From Agrococcus terreus (lineage in GTDB: Bacteria > Actinomycetota > Actinomycetes > Actinomycetales > Microbacteriaceae), in the NCBI RefSeq assembly GCF_014645235.1, contig NZ_BMLM01000002.1:418696-482695 (forward strand): DNA of 64,000 nt, given 5' to 3'. Under the pieces are notes generated by a model. The model ran no database searches. It was not told the DNA's origin and worked only from the letters and a program-made list of their open reading frames with translations. Below are positions 25,036 through 33,097 of the stretch, piece after piece (position 1 is the first letter of the stretch; each line of letters opens with the position of its first letter). A program made the position numbers and the translations under genes.

Positions 25036-25589
25036 TCGCGAAGCCCCGCCTCGGCGGGGCTTCCGGCGTCTTGGGGCGAGCCCGGGCGTCGGAGCGCGCG
25101 CCGGATCTCGGCGGCAGCCTCCGACGGATCGCCGTCGGCGACGACGCGGATCCGCTCCTCGCCCCAGGTCGCGAAGCCGTCGCGGCGGCCCTCGACCGAC
25201 GCCCAGGTGGGCTCCGGGAAGCCCGGCAGGTCGCGGGTCCGGGCCGCGAGGCGCGCGCGGTGGGTGCCATCGTCGGGGGCGAACACCTCGACGAAGCGGA
25301 GGTCGACGCCCTCCCCCGCCGCGAGGTCGCGCCACTGCTGGCGCGCGGCCCCCGCGTCGTTGACCGCGTCGACCACGACGTGGTGCCCGAGCCGCAGCTG
25401 CTCGCGCGCCACCGCCTCGGCCGCCACGTAGGCCGCGAGACCCGTCGGCTGGTCGGCAGCGATGCCCGCGCGGTGCATCGCCGCCTCGATCGGGTCGACG
25501 GCGATGACCGCGCAGCCGATGCTGCGCGCGAGCGCCGCGGCGATCGTGCTCTTGCCGCTCCCGGGCAGCCCCGCCATGACGATCAGCAT
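25023..25589 (-). CDS. P-loop AAA/kinase-like ATPase (zeta-toxin/gluconokinase-like fold)
   Basis: 188 residues. Walker A GLPGSGKST begins at residue 7, an aspartate in VDAVND (about residue 74) fits a catalytic or Walker B site, and an arginine-rich lid follows (RARLAARTRD). Such small proteins phosphorylate small molecules; the substrate is unknown. The ATG is 6 bases from TAGCGT (leaderless). Oddly, the last 14 or so codons run through the tRNA-Tyr terminator stem and into the tRNA acceptor on the opposite strand. The C-terminal tail (SPQDAGSPAEAGLRDGGE) is thus probably non-functional read-through. Confidence 0.8.
   Translation of the reverse strand: MLIVMAGLPGSGKSTIAAALARSIGCAVIAVDPIEAAMHRAGIAADQPTGLAAYVAAEAVAREQLRLGHHVVVDAVNDAGAARQQWRDLAAGEGVDLRFVEVFAPDDGTHRARLAARTRDLPGFPEPTWASVEGRRDGFATWGEERIRVVADGDPSEAAAEIRRALRRPGSPQDAGSPAEAGLRDGGE
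25040..25063. terminator. Terminator of tRNA-Tyr
   Basis: Arms GAAGCCCCGC and GCGGGGCTTC start 5 bases after the encoded CCA. The element also lies inside the 3' end of the converging kinase frame. Confidence 0.65.
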
Positions 25590-25595
25590 GCGGCC

Positions 25596-25601
25596 ACGCT
25601 A
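25596..25601 (-). promoter_or_regulatory. -10 box of leaderless promoter, P-loop kinase
   Basis: TAGCGT on the minus strand, 6 bases, then ATG at 25589. Confidence 0.5.
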
Positions 25602-25640
25602 CGGGAGCGCCGCGGGGAGCTCAGTCTTGGAGGCTGTCCT

Positions 25641-26027
25641 CTACGAGCCGTCGGAGGCTCCGTAGACGAAGCTCGCCGCGAAGCCCTCCGCCGCCGCGAG
25701 CCGGGCGACCTCTCGCTCCGCGGCCGCGACGCGATCGTCATCGAGCGCGTCGCGCTCGGCGTAGACGCTCACCACGAGCACGGCCCGGTCGTCGGGGCTC
25801 GGCCCGTTGCCGCTCCCCGAACCGAGGGTGCGCCGCACCTCGTCGATCACCGAGCGCTGCAGCGCTTCTGACGGCGCGGCGGCGGCCTCGGCGGTCGTGG
25901 GCGCGACGTCAGCGGTCGCGGTGGGCCCCGCATCCACGGACGACGAGTCGGCGGGCTCCGTGCCGGCCGAGCATCCGGTCGTGACCACGATCGCGGCGGC
26001 AGCGAGGACGAGGGCGAGGCGCTCCAT
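25641..26027 (-). CDS. Small lipoprotein, unknown function
   Basis: 128 residues. The signal sequence MERLALVLAAAAIVVTTGCSAG ends in a lipobox with Cys near residue 19. A Thr/Ala/Ser-rich linker follows, then a compact acidic domain with SVYAERDALDDDRVAAAEREVARLAA. It is likely surface-anchored. I do not recognise the family. It is divergent from a second small lipoprotein gene 98 bases away. Confidence 0.65.
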   Translation of the reverse strand: MERLALVLAAAAIVVTTGCSAGTEPADSSSVDAGPTATADVAPTTAEAAAAPSEALQRSVIDEVRRTLGSGSGNGPSPDDRAVLVVSVYAERDALDDDRVAAAEREVARLAAAEGFAASFVYGASDGS

Positions 26028-26125
26028 GGCCAGAGCATGCCGGACGCGTGTGGCTGCCGGCGAGCGGCGCGCGAGGAACCTGACTCCTGCTCGCCTTCTC
26101 GCGCGATCGGTGCCACGCTGGCCGC

Positions 26126-26497
26126 GTGACCTCGATCCCCCGCACCGGCGCGGCCGTGACCGCGGCTGCAGCCGTCTCGGCGCTGGTCGCGTGCTCGTCC
26201 ATCGATCCATTCCGGGGCGCGCCCGATCGGACCGACTCGGTCGCGACGGACGAGCAGGACGCGATCTGGAGCGTGCCGGCCGACGCGTGCGACGACGACG
26301 TGGTGCGCACCACCGTCGAGGACGCGCTCGCCTCCGGCGCCGAGGGTCCGGGGAGCTCGCTGCTCGCGACCCCGGACGAGGTGCCGCGCGACGCCCGCGA
26401 GCGCCAGGCCCGCGCCTGGCACGACCTCGATGCCGAGGCGCTCGCGTTCCAGCTGTGCCTGCGCGCGCTGCAGAACGGCGACGTGTTGGACCGGTGA
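26126..26497 (+). CDS. Small lipoprotein, unknown function
   Basis: 123 residues. The N-terminus reads MTSIPRTGAAVTAAAAVSAL and then VACSS, giving a lipobox Cys near residue 23. The mature part is acidic with a possible disulfide (DACDDD and LCLRAL). The GTG start is preceded by CACGCT at 6 bases, a weak leaderless-type promoter. There is no family match that I can name. It is probably not related by sequence to the divergent lipoprotein. Confidence 0.6.
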   Translation: MTSIPRTGAAVTAAAAVSALVACSSIDPFRGAPDRTDSVATDEQDAIWSVPADACDDDVVRTTVEDALASGAEGPGSSLLATPDEVPRDARERQARAWHDLDAEALAFQLCLRALQNGDVLDR

Positions 26498-26554
26498 GCC
26501 CGCGCCGACCGGGCAGCGCGCGGCCTCCTGCTCGCGACTGCGAGACTGGATCGC

Positions 26555-26947
26555 GTGGCGGGCTTCCATCATGTCGAGGTGTGGGTCGCGGACTTCGCGC
26601 AGGCGAGCGGCGAGTGGGGCTGGTTGCTCCGCGAGCTCGGCTTCGAGCGCTCGAGCCAGTGGCCCGGCGGCGAGTCCTGGGCGGCCGGTGGCGCGTACCT
26701 CACGCTCACCACGTCGCCGAACCTCGCTGGCGAGGCGCACGACCGACGGCTGCCCGGCGTGAACCACCTCGCGTTCAAGGCAGGCGCGCGCGCTCGAGTG
26801 GACGAGGTCATCGCTGCCGCCGAGCAGCACGGATGGCGGCCGCTGTACCAGGAGCGCTACCCGCACGCCGGAGGGCCGGATCACTACGCGGGCTGGTTGG
26901 AGAACTCCGCGGGCTTCAAGGCCGAGCTCGTCGCGGACGAGTCGTGA
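26555..26947 (+). CDS. VOC/glyoxalase superfamily protein
   Basis: 130 residues with paired beta-alpha-beta-beta-beta units: FHHVEVWVADFAQA (metal His near residue 5), then GVNHLAFKAGARARVDEV (second His near residue 72) and HYAGWLENSAGFKAELVA (third site near residue 125). These fit a metal-dependent VOC enzyme, such as a glyoxalase, dioxygenase or resistance protein. The reaction is not assignable. The GTG start is taken because the fold begins immediately after it. Confidence 0.8.
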   Translation: MAGFHHVEVWVADFAQASGEWGWLLRELGFERSSQWPGGESWAAGGAYLTLTTSPNLAGEAHDRRLPGVNHLAFKAGARARVDEVIAAAEQHGWRPLYQERYPHAGGPDHYAGWLENSAGFKAELVADES

Positions 26948-27002
26948 TGACGGGGCCGCGGCGGCCTTGAGCGCACGACGGGCGCCGTGCAGGGAACCCG
27001 CA

Positions 27003-27008
27003 TAGGAT
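27003..27008 (+). promoter_or_regulatory. -10 box of leaderless promoter, yajQ
   Basis: TAGGAT, 6 bases, then ATG at 27015. Confidence 0.6.
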
Positions 27009-27014
27009 CTGCGC

Positions 27015-27503
27015 ATGGCAGATTCCAGCTTCGACGTGGTCAGCAAGGTCGACAAGATGGAGGCCGACAACGCGGTCAACCAGGCGCGCAAGGAGGTCGA
27101 GCAGCGCTACGACTTCAAGGGCGTCGGCGCCGACGTCTCCTGGAGCGGCGAGAAGGTGCTGCTCAAGGCCAGCACCGAGGAGCGGGTCAAGGCCGTGCTC
27201 GACGTGCTGCAGACGAAGTTCATCAAGCGCGGCATCGACCTCAAGATGCTCGACCAGGGCGACCCCTACCCCTCCGGCAAGGAGTACCGCATCGAGGTCG
27301 GCATCAAGGACGGCATCTCGAGCGAGAACGCCAAGAAGGTGTCGAAGCTCATCCGCGACGAGGCGCCCAAGACGGTCAAGAGCCAGATCCAGGGCGACGA
27401 GGTGCGCGTCACCTCGAAGAGCCGCGACGACCTGCAGGCGACCATCGCGCTGCTCAAGGGCGCCGACCTGGACATCGACCTGCAGTTCGTCAACTTCCGC
27501 TGA
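27015..27503 (+). CDS. yajQ: YajQ family nucleotide-binding protein
   Basis: 162 residues, full length for the family. It opens [24 protein letters not shown] and carries the RYDFKGVGA and [11 protein letters not shown] motifs, two ferredoxin-like domains in tandem. YajQ proteins bind nucleotides; a Xanthomonas member binds cyclic di-GMP and acts with a transcription factor. Whether this one does is unknown. The leaderless TAGGAT promoter gives it its own transcript, and the cardiolipin synthase gene follows after 19 bases. Confidence 0.93.
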   Translation: MADSSFDVVSKVDKMEADNAVNQARKEVEQRYDFKGVGADVSWSGEKVLLKASTEERVKAVLDVLQTKFIKRGIDLKMLDQGDPYPSGKEYRIEVGIKDGISSENAKKVSKLIRDEAPKTVKSQIQGDEVRVTSKSRDDLQATIALLKGADLDIDLQFVNFR

Positions 27504-27522
27504 GCCGGCGCAGACGCCTGCC

Positions 27523-28974
27523 GTGATCCAGGAAGTCGCCCAGGCGCTGTACTGGCCCTGGATCATCCTCGACGTCGCCCTGCGACTCCTCGCGCTCGCC
27601 GTCGTCCCCTACAACCGCCGGCCCGCGGCCGCGATCGCGTGGCTGCTGGTCATCCAGCTGCAGCCGATCCTGGGATGGATCGTGTTCGGGATGCTCGGCA
27701 ACAACCGGCTCCCGCGAGGCAGGTTCGCGAAGATGGCCGCCATCCGCGACCTCATCGCCGAGAGCACCTCCGACATCGACGACGCGCCCGCCCGCCGCGA
27801 CCGGCCCGAGTGGCTGCCCGGCGTGCTCGAGCTCAACCGCGCCCTCTCGTCGATGCCGCACGCCGGACCCGCCGACGCGATCGTGTGGGGCGAGTTCGAC
27901 GCGCAGCTGGAGGCGATGGCGCGGCGGATCGACGAGGCCGAGTCGTTCGTGCATGTCGAGTTCTACCTCATCGTCGCCTCGGAGCGCACCGAGCCGTTCT
28001 TCGCCGCGCTCGAGCGCGCCGCGGCGCGCGGCGTGACGGTGCGCGTGCTCGTCGACCACCTCACGAGCGTGCGCTACCCGCGCCGCAAGGAGACCGTCGC
28101 CCGCCTCGAGGCGATGGGCGCCGAGCTGTGCGACATGCTGCCGCTGCGGCCCTGGCGCGGGCAGTGGCAGCGGCCCGACCTGCGCAACCACCGCAAGCTC
28201 GTCGTCATCGACGGCAGCGTCGGCTTCACCGGCTCGCTCAACCTCGTCGACCCCTCCTACCTGATGAAGAAGAACATCCGCCGCGGGCTGCAGTGGCGCG
28301 ACACCTGGGTGGAGCTCACCGGCCCGCCCGTGCGCGAGCTCGACGTGCTGTTCTGGTCGGACTGGTGGGCCGAGTCGAACGAGCTCGTCGAGCAGTCGGC
28401 GGCCGAGCCGGAGCCCGGCGGCGACCTGCTCGCGTCGATCGTGCCCTCCGGCCCCGGCTTCGAGGGCGAGCTGAACCTCCGCGTCTTCCTCGAGCTCGTG
28501 CACGCGGCCGAGGAGCGCATCATCATCGTCTCGCCGTACTTCGTGCCCGACGACTCGATGCGGTACGCCATCACCTCCGCCGCGCTGCGCGGCGTCGACG
28601 TGGAGCTGTTCGCAAGCGAGATCGGCGACCAGTTCTGGACGCACCACGCGCAGCGCTCGTACTACGAGGAGCTGCTCGAGGCGGGGGTCAAGATCACGCT
28701 CTTCTCGCCCCCGACGGTGCTGCACTCCAAGTTCATGGTCTTCGACGACCAGGTGTCGGTGATCGGCTCGTCGAACATCGACCTGCGCTCCTTCAGCCTC
28801 AACTTCGAGGTGTCGATGCTCGTCGAGGGCCGCGGCATGGTCACGCAGCTCGACGGCATCGCAGAGGGCTACCGGCGGCAGTCGACCACCCTGACGCTCG
28901 AGGACTGGATGGCGCGCCCGCGGGTGGCGCAGCTGTTCGACTCGATCGCGCGCCTCACCTCCGCGCTGCAGTAG
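27523..28974 (+). CDS. cls: Cardiolipin synthase
   Basis: 483 residues. Two N-terminal membrane helices of the PLDc_N type (VALRLLALAVVPYNRRPAAAIAWLL) precede two phospholipase D motifs: NHRKLVVIDGSVGFTGSLN (about residue 222) and HSKFMVFDDQVSVIGSSNID (about residue 402). The enzyme joins two phosphatidylglycerols into cardiolipin at the membrane. Actinobacteria often use a CDP-alcohol-type enzyme instead, so this is the bacterial PLD-type. The GTG at 27523 is 19 bases after yajQ, so they may be cotranscribed. Confidence 0.92.
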   Translation: MIQEVAQALYWPWIILDVALRLLALAVVPYNRRPAAAIAWLLVIQLQPILGWIVFGMLGNNRLPRGRFAKMAAIRDLIAESTSDIDDAPARRDRPEWLPGVLELNRALSSMPHAGPADAIVWGEFDAQLEAMARRIDEAESFVHVEFYLIVASERTEPFFAALERAAARGVTVRVLVDHLTSVRYPRRKETVARLEAMGAELCDMLPLRPWRGQWQRPDLRNHRKLVVIDGSVGFTGSLNLVDPSYLMKKNIRRGLQWRDTWVELTGPPVRELDVLFWSDWWAESNELVEQSAAEPEPGGDLLASIVPSGPGFEGELNLRVFLELVHAAEERIIIVSPYFVPDDSMRYAITSAALRGVDVELFASEIGDQFWTHHAQRSYYEELLEAGVKITLFSPPTVLHSKFMVFDDQVSVIGSSNIDLRSFSLNFEVSMLVEGRGMVTQLDGIAEGYRRQSTTLTLEDWMARPRVAQLFDSIARLTSALQ

Positions 28975-28983
28975 CGCGGCGGC

Positions 28984-29748
28984 TCAGCCGAGGAGCATCG
29001 AGAGGGCGACCGCGAGCGCGAAGCCGATCACGACGACGCGCAGCACCCAGCTCGGGATGCGGCGGGCCACCCGGCCGCCGATGATGCCGCCGAGCAGCGA
29101 CCCGGCGAGCATGATGCCCGCGACGCCCCAGTGCACGAGCGGCGAGAACGCGAGCACCAGCACCCCCGAGCCGTTCACGACGAGCGCCGTGAGGTTCTTG
29201 AGGCCGTTGTGGTGCTGCAGGGTGTCGTGGATGACGACGCCCAGCACCGCGAGCATCATGATGCCGATGCCGGCGCCGAAGTACGCGCCGTAGACGCCGA
29301 TGCCGAGGAACGCGATCCGCACGCCCCAACCGCCCGTGGCCTCCGGATCCGGCTCCCCCGCCGAGCGCTCGCGCACGACGCGGGTGACGAGCGGCTGCAG
29401 CGCGAAGAGCGCCGCCGCGGTGAGCACGAGCCACGGCACGATCGCGGTGAAGGAGTCGGAGGGCGTCACGAGCAGCAGGATCGCGCCCAGGATGCCGCCG
29501 ACGGCCGCCCAGGGCGCGTTCACCAGGAAGCGGCGGCGCCGCGCGCGCAGCTCGGCGCGGTACGCGTAGGCGCCGCCGAAGCTGCCCGCGAGCAGGCCGA
29601 CCGACGAGGTGATGTTCGCCGCGAGCGGGCTCATGCCCGCCGCGAGCATCGCCGGGAAGGTGATGAGCGTGCCGCCGCCCGCGGCCGCGTTGATCGCGCC
29701 CGCGCCGACGGCGGCGAGCGCGACGAGGAGGTAGCCGCTCAGCTCCAC
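28984..29748 (-). CDS. TauE/SafE family permease
   Basis: 254 residues with about eight membrane helices in two repeats. The signatures are AGAINAAAGGGTLITFPAMLAAG near residue 18 and YGAYFGAGIGIMMLA near residue 158. TauE/SafE proteins are proposed exporters of sulfite or sulfoacetate. The substrate here is unknown. The gene converges on cls with a 9-base gap. Its upstream side holds the dispersed GCTGGTCGAGG-type element. Confidence 0.88.
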   Translation of the reverse strand: MELSGYLLVALAAVGAGAINAAAGGGTLITFPAMLAAGMSPLAANITSSVGLLAGSFGGAYAYRAELRARRRRFLVNAPWAAVGGILGAILLLVTPSDSFTAIVPWLVLTAAALFALQPLVTRVVRERSAGEPDPEATGGWGVRIAFLGIGVYGAYFGAGIGIMMLAVLGVVIHDTLQHHNGLKNLTALVVNGSGVLVLAFSPLVHWGVAGIMLAGSLLGGIIGGRVARRIPSWVLRVVVIGFALAVALSMLLG

Positions 29749-29770
29749 GGGGCTGATCCGGATGCGTGGC

Positions 29771-29843
29771 GGTGGTCTCGAGACGCGTGCGCCTTCGACG
29801 CGCGCTCCTCGACCAGCGGGAGGGGCGCGCGCTCGACCAGCGG
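29771..29843. repeat. Dispersed element (inverted orientation)
   Basis: The reverse complement of the GCTGGTCGAGGAGCGCG core is exact at 29801-29817, a shortened copy follows near 29826-29841, and GGTGGTCTCGAGACGCG precedes at 29771. The arrangement mirrors the copy at 22376-22490. Confidence 0.65.
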
Positions 29844-29860
29844 GTGAGCCGCCGCGGCGG

Positions 29861-31216
29861 TCACTCGCGGCGCGAGACGCGGATCATCTCGTCGCGCGGC
29901 ACGACCTTGATGCGGGCGCGGCCCTCCGGCTCGCCCAGGCCCATCTCGTGCTCGTCGAGGCGGATCCAGCCGGCGATGTCGGTCCAGGCGACGCCCCGCT
30001 CGGCGAGCAGCGCCGGCACCGCGTCGGCCTCGTAGGGCTGCGGCTCCCAGCGGCTGTTGTCATCGGCGAGCAGCTGCTCGATCGTCTCCTTCGCATCGGA
30101 CTTCGTGTGGCCGATGAGACCCACGGGTCCGCGCTTGATCCAGCCCGTCGCGTAGACGCCCGGCAGCGGCCGGTGGCCGTCCATGACGCGGCCGGCCTCG
30201 TTGGGGATGACGCCGCGCAGCTCGTCGAAGGGGACACCCGGCACGGGCGAGGAGAAGTAGCCGACGGCGCGGTAGACGGCCTGCACCGGGAACTCCCGCA
30301 GCTCGCCCGTGCCCTCGAGGCCCGTGCCGTCGTCGGTGGGGCGCGTGCGCTCGACGCGCAGCGCCTCCACGCGCCCGTCGCCGAGCACCGCATCCGGCTT
30401 CGACCAGAAGTGCAGGTGCAGGCGACGCGACGCCTGCCCGACCTCGCGCGTGCGCCACTGCTCGAGCGTGCGCGAGATGACGAGGATCTGCTTGTTCTGC
30501 TTCTGCTGCTCCTCGTTCGGGTCGACCCCGAAGTCCTCGTCGTGCACGATCATGTCGACGTCGCGCAGCTCGCCGAGCTCGCGCAGCTCGAGCGGCGTGA
30601 ACTTCACGCCCAGCGGGCCGCGGCGGCCGAAGACGTGCACATCGGTGACGGGCGAGGCCTTGAGGCCCTGGTAGACGTTCGGCGGCACCTCGGTGGGCAG
30701 CAGGTCCTCGGGGTGCTTCACGAGCACGCGGGCCACGTCGAGCGCGACGTTGCCGTTGCCGATGACGGCGATTTCCTTCGCCTCGAGCGGCCACTCGCGC
30801 GGCACGTCGGGGTGGCCGTCGTACCAGGAGACGACGTCGGCGGCGCCGTAGGATCCGGGGAGGTCGATGCCGGGGATGTCGAGCGGCGCGTCCTTCGTGG
30901 CGCCGGTGGCGAAGATGACGCCGTGGTAGTGCCGCTGCAGGTCGTCGAGCGCGATGTCCTCGCCGAAGCGGACGTTGCCGAACAGGCGCACGACGCCCGA
31001 CTCGAGCACCTCGCGGAGCGCCCGGATGATGCCGGTGATGCGCGGGTGGTCGGGCGCGACGCCGTAGCGGACGAGGCCGTACGGGGCGGGCAGGTGCTCG
31101 AACAGGTCGATGAGCACGTCGCCGCCGCGCGCGGCGACCTCCTTCTTCAGGATGTCGGCGGCGTAGATGCCGGCGGGGCCGGCGCCGACCACGGCGATGC
31201 GGAGCGTCTCGCTCAC
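29861..31216 (-). CDS. Ferredoxin/adrenodoxin-type NADP reductase (FprA-like)
   Basis: 451 residues. The FAD site RIAVVGAGPAGIYAADIL starts at residue 6. APYGLVRYGVAPDHPRI follows, the NADP site is VIGNGNVALDVARVL near residue 150, and a C-terminal GWIKRGPVGLIGHTKSDA completes the adrenodoxin reductase type seen in mycobacterial FprA. It passes electrons between NADPH and ferredoxins. The GTG start has GAGGAGG 4-5 bases upstream. It lies 41 bases after the prenyl synthase gene in the same direction, as in related men loci. Confidence 0.92.
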   Translation of the reverse strand: MSETLRIAVVGAGPAGIYAADILKKEVAARGGDVLIDLFEHLPAPYGLVRYGVAPDHPRITGIIRALREVLESGVVRLFGNVRFGEDIALDDLQRHYHGVIFATGATKDAPLDIPGIDLPGSYGAADVVSWYDGHPDVPREWPLEAKEIAVIGNGNVALDVARVLVKHPEDLLPTEVPPNVYQGLKASPVTDVHVFGRRGPLGVKFTPLELRELGELRDVDMIVHDEDFGVDPNEEQQKQNKQILVISRTLEQWRTREVGQASRRLHLHFWSKPDAVLGDGRVEALRVERTRPTDDGTGLEGTGELREFPVQAVYRAVGYFSSPVPGVPFDELRGVIPNEAGRVMDGHRPLPGVYATGWIKRGPVGLIGHTKSDAKETIEQLLADDNSRWEPQPYEADAVPALLAERGVAWTDIAGWIRLDEHEMGLGEPEGRARIKVVPRDEMIRVSRRE

Positions 31217-31233
31217 GGTCCTCCTCGGGTGCG

Positions 31234-31250
31234 GGGCGGCTGCGCCGCCC
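31234..31250. other. Short hairpin between prenyl synthase and FprA-like genes
   Basis: Seven-bp arms GGGCGGC/GCCGCCC enclose a 3-base loop TGC. It may tune expression between two genes of the same direction. Confidence 0.3.
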
Positions 31251-31257
31251 GGGGTGT

Positions 31258-32268
31258 TCAGCGGGTGCGCGCGACGACGTGCTCGGCGAAGGCCTCGAGG
31301 CCTCGGCGCACGGTGCCGGCGGGCAGGGGGGCGAGCGCGGCGAGCGCCTCGCGCTGCCAGCGCTCGGCCTCGGCGACGGTCTCGGCGACGACGGGATGCG
31401 CCGACAGCTCGGCGATGGCCGCGTCGAGGTCGGCGTCGTCGGCGGGCGACTGGAGGCGCGCGCGCAGCGCGACCGACGCCTCGTCGGTGCGGCGCGCGAG
31501 CAGCAGCGTGGGGAGGGTGACGACGCCCGCGCGCACGTCGGTGCCTGCGTCCTTGCCGGTCTCCGGGTCGCTCGAGAGGTCGATGACGTCGTCGACGAGC
31601 TGGAAGGCGACGCCGATCCGCTCGCCGAACTCGCGCACCGCGGCGCGGTACGACGCATCCGCGCCGCTCACGACGACGCCGAGCTCGGCGGCCGCGGCGA
31701 TGAGCGAGCCGGTCTTGTCGGCGAGCACCTGGATGTAGTGGTCGACGACGTCGCCGTCGCCCGGCCCGAGCGTCTCGTGCAGCTGGCCGAGGCACAGGCG
31801 CTCGAAGGTGCGCGACTGCAGCTCGGCCACTTCGGAGCCGAGCGGCGCGGTCAGCTGGCCGGCGCGCGCGAACAGCAGGTCGCCCGCGAGGATCGCGACG
31901 TTGTTGCCCCACACGGTGTGCGCAGAGGGCACGCCCCGGCGGGTGTCGGCCTCGTCCATGACGTCGTCGTGGTACAGGCTCGCGATGTGGGTGAGCTCGA
32001 CCACGCCCGCCGCCTGCAGCACGCGCTCGTCGACGCCCGAGCCGAGGTGCGCCGTGAGCAGGAGGAGCAGCGGCCGGGCGCGCTTGCCGCCCGCCTCGAG
32101 CAGGTAGCGCGCGACCGCGTCGGCGACCGGATCGGTCACGCGGAGGTGCTGCTCGAGCAGCGTCTCGAGCTCGGCGAGGCCGCGCTCGACCTCGTCGACG
32201 ACGCGGCGGTCGCCGGGCAGCGCGAAGCGCGCGCCCCTGAGCCCGAAGGCCTCGGCAGTGGAGCGCAT
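31258..32268 (-). CDS. Polyprenyl diphosphate synthase (menaquinone side chain)
   Basis: 336 residues. The first aspartate-rich motif is SLYHDDVMDEADTRRG (DDxxD near residue 100) and the second is AFQLVDDVIDLSSD (near residue 225). GGKRARPLLLLL binds the diphosphate. It should make the long all-trans prenyl chain that MenA attaches. The start overlaps the stop of menG (TGATG) and has AGGAGG upstream. Its place beside menG is the normal arrangement and supports the role (HepT/GrcC type). Confidence 0.92.
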   Translation of the reverse strand: MRSTAEAFGLRGARFALPGDRRVVDEVERGLAELETLLEQHLRVTDPVADAVARYLLEAGGKRARPLLLLLTAHLGSGVDERVLQAAGVVELTHIASLYHDDVMDEADTRRGVPSAHTVWGNNVAILAGDLLFARAGQLTAPLGSEVAELQSRTFERLCLGQLHETLGPGDGDVVDHYIQVLADKTGSLIAAAAELGVVVSGADASYRAAVREFGERIGVAFQLVDDVIDLSSDPETGKDAGTDVRAGVVTLPTLLLARRTDEASVALRARLQSPADDADLDAAIAELSAHPVVAETVAEAERWQREALAALAPLPAGTVRRGLEAFAEHVVARTR

Positions 32269-33020
32269 CACGCCTCCTGGTCGTCCGCCTGCGCGTGGCG
32301 CGCCAGGCGGATGGCGCCGGTCGCCTCCGTGGGCTTGCGCCCGCGGTGCAGCGCGACGACGCCGAGCGTGAGGTTGCGGTGCGCGACGCGGGTGAAGCCG
32401 GCGGTGCGGATCCACTGCGACAGCGCCTGCTGGTCGGGCCACGAGCGGATCGACTCGACGAGGTAGCGGTACGCCTCCGGGTTCGAGCTCGCGAGGCGCG
32501 CCATGCCGGGCAGCACCGTGCCGAGGTACGCCTCGTAGCCGCGCCGCACGACGTTGACGGGCGGCTGCGAGAACTCGCACACGAAGAGCCGGCCGCCGGG
32601 CTTCAGCACGCGCAGGAACTCCGAGAGCGCCGCGCGCGGGTGCTGCACGTTGCGGAGGCCGAACGAGATCGTGACGGCGTCGAACGTGTCGCTCGCGAAG
32701 GGCAGCTCCTCGGCCGAGCCGTGCACGAACTCGATGTCGGGGTGCCGGCGCCGGCCCTCCTCGATCATGCCCGCGCTGAGGTCGAGGGCGGTGACGAGCG
32801 CGCCCGCCTTCGCCATCGGCGCCGACGACGCGCCCGTGCCCGCCGCGACGTCGAGGATGCGCTCGCCCGGCTGCGGCTTGACGGCGCGCTGCATGTGGAT
32901 GCGCCACAAGCGGTCGTTGCCGCCGGAGAGCAGCGAGTTCAGGAGGTCGTAGCGCTTCGCGGTGGCGTCGAACATGCCCGCGACATCGTCCGGATCCTTC
33001 TGCATGTCTGCCCTGCTCAC
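32268..33020 (-). CDS. menG: Demethylmenaquinone methyltransferase
   Basis: 250 residues. The MenG/UbiE signatures are DVAGMFDATAKRYDLLN (residue 15), SAM motif ILDVAAGTGASS (residue 55) and TISFGLRNVQ (residue 115). It methylates demethylmenaquinone in the last step of menaquinone synthesis. The GTG at 33020 (MSRADMQKDPDD) is preferred over ATG 33029 because a TAGGAT box lies 7 bases before it, whereas that box overlaps the ATG. It is divergent from menF. Confidence 0.93.
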   Translation of the reverse strand: MSRADMQKDPDDVAGMFDATAKRYDLLNSLLSGGNDRLWRIHMQRAVKPQPGERILDVAAGTGASSAPMAKAGALVTALDLSAGMIEEGRRRHPDIEFVHGSAEELPFASDTFDAVTISFGLRNVQHPRAALSEFLRVLKPGGRLFVCEFSQPPVNVVRRGYEAYLGTVLPGMARLASSNPEAYRYLVESIRSWPDQQALSQWIRTAGFTRVAHRNLTLGVVALHRGRKPTEATGAIRLARHAQADDQEA

Positions 33021-33027
33021 ACGCACC

Positions 33028-33033
33028 ATCCTA
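33028..33033 (-). promoter_or_regulatory. -10 box of leaderless promoter, menG
   Basis: TAGGAT on the minus strand, 7 bases, then GTG at 33020. The box overlaps the alternative upstream ATG and so decides the start. Confidence 0.6.
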
Positions 33034-33084
33034 GGCGCCCCCCACGTGCGAGCGGCCCGGGCGTCGCCCAGGTGGGCGCGGGCG

Positions 33085-33090
33085 TAGGCT
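33085..33090 (+). promoter_or_regulatory. -10 box of leaderless promoter, menF
   Basis: TAGGCT, 7 bases, then ATG at 33098. Confidence 0.6.
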
Positions 33091-33097
33091 GGCGAGC

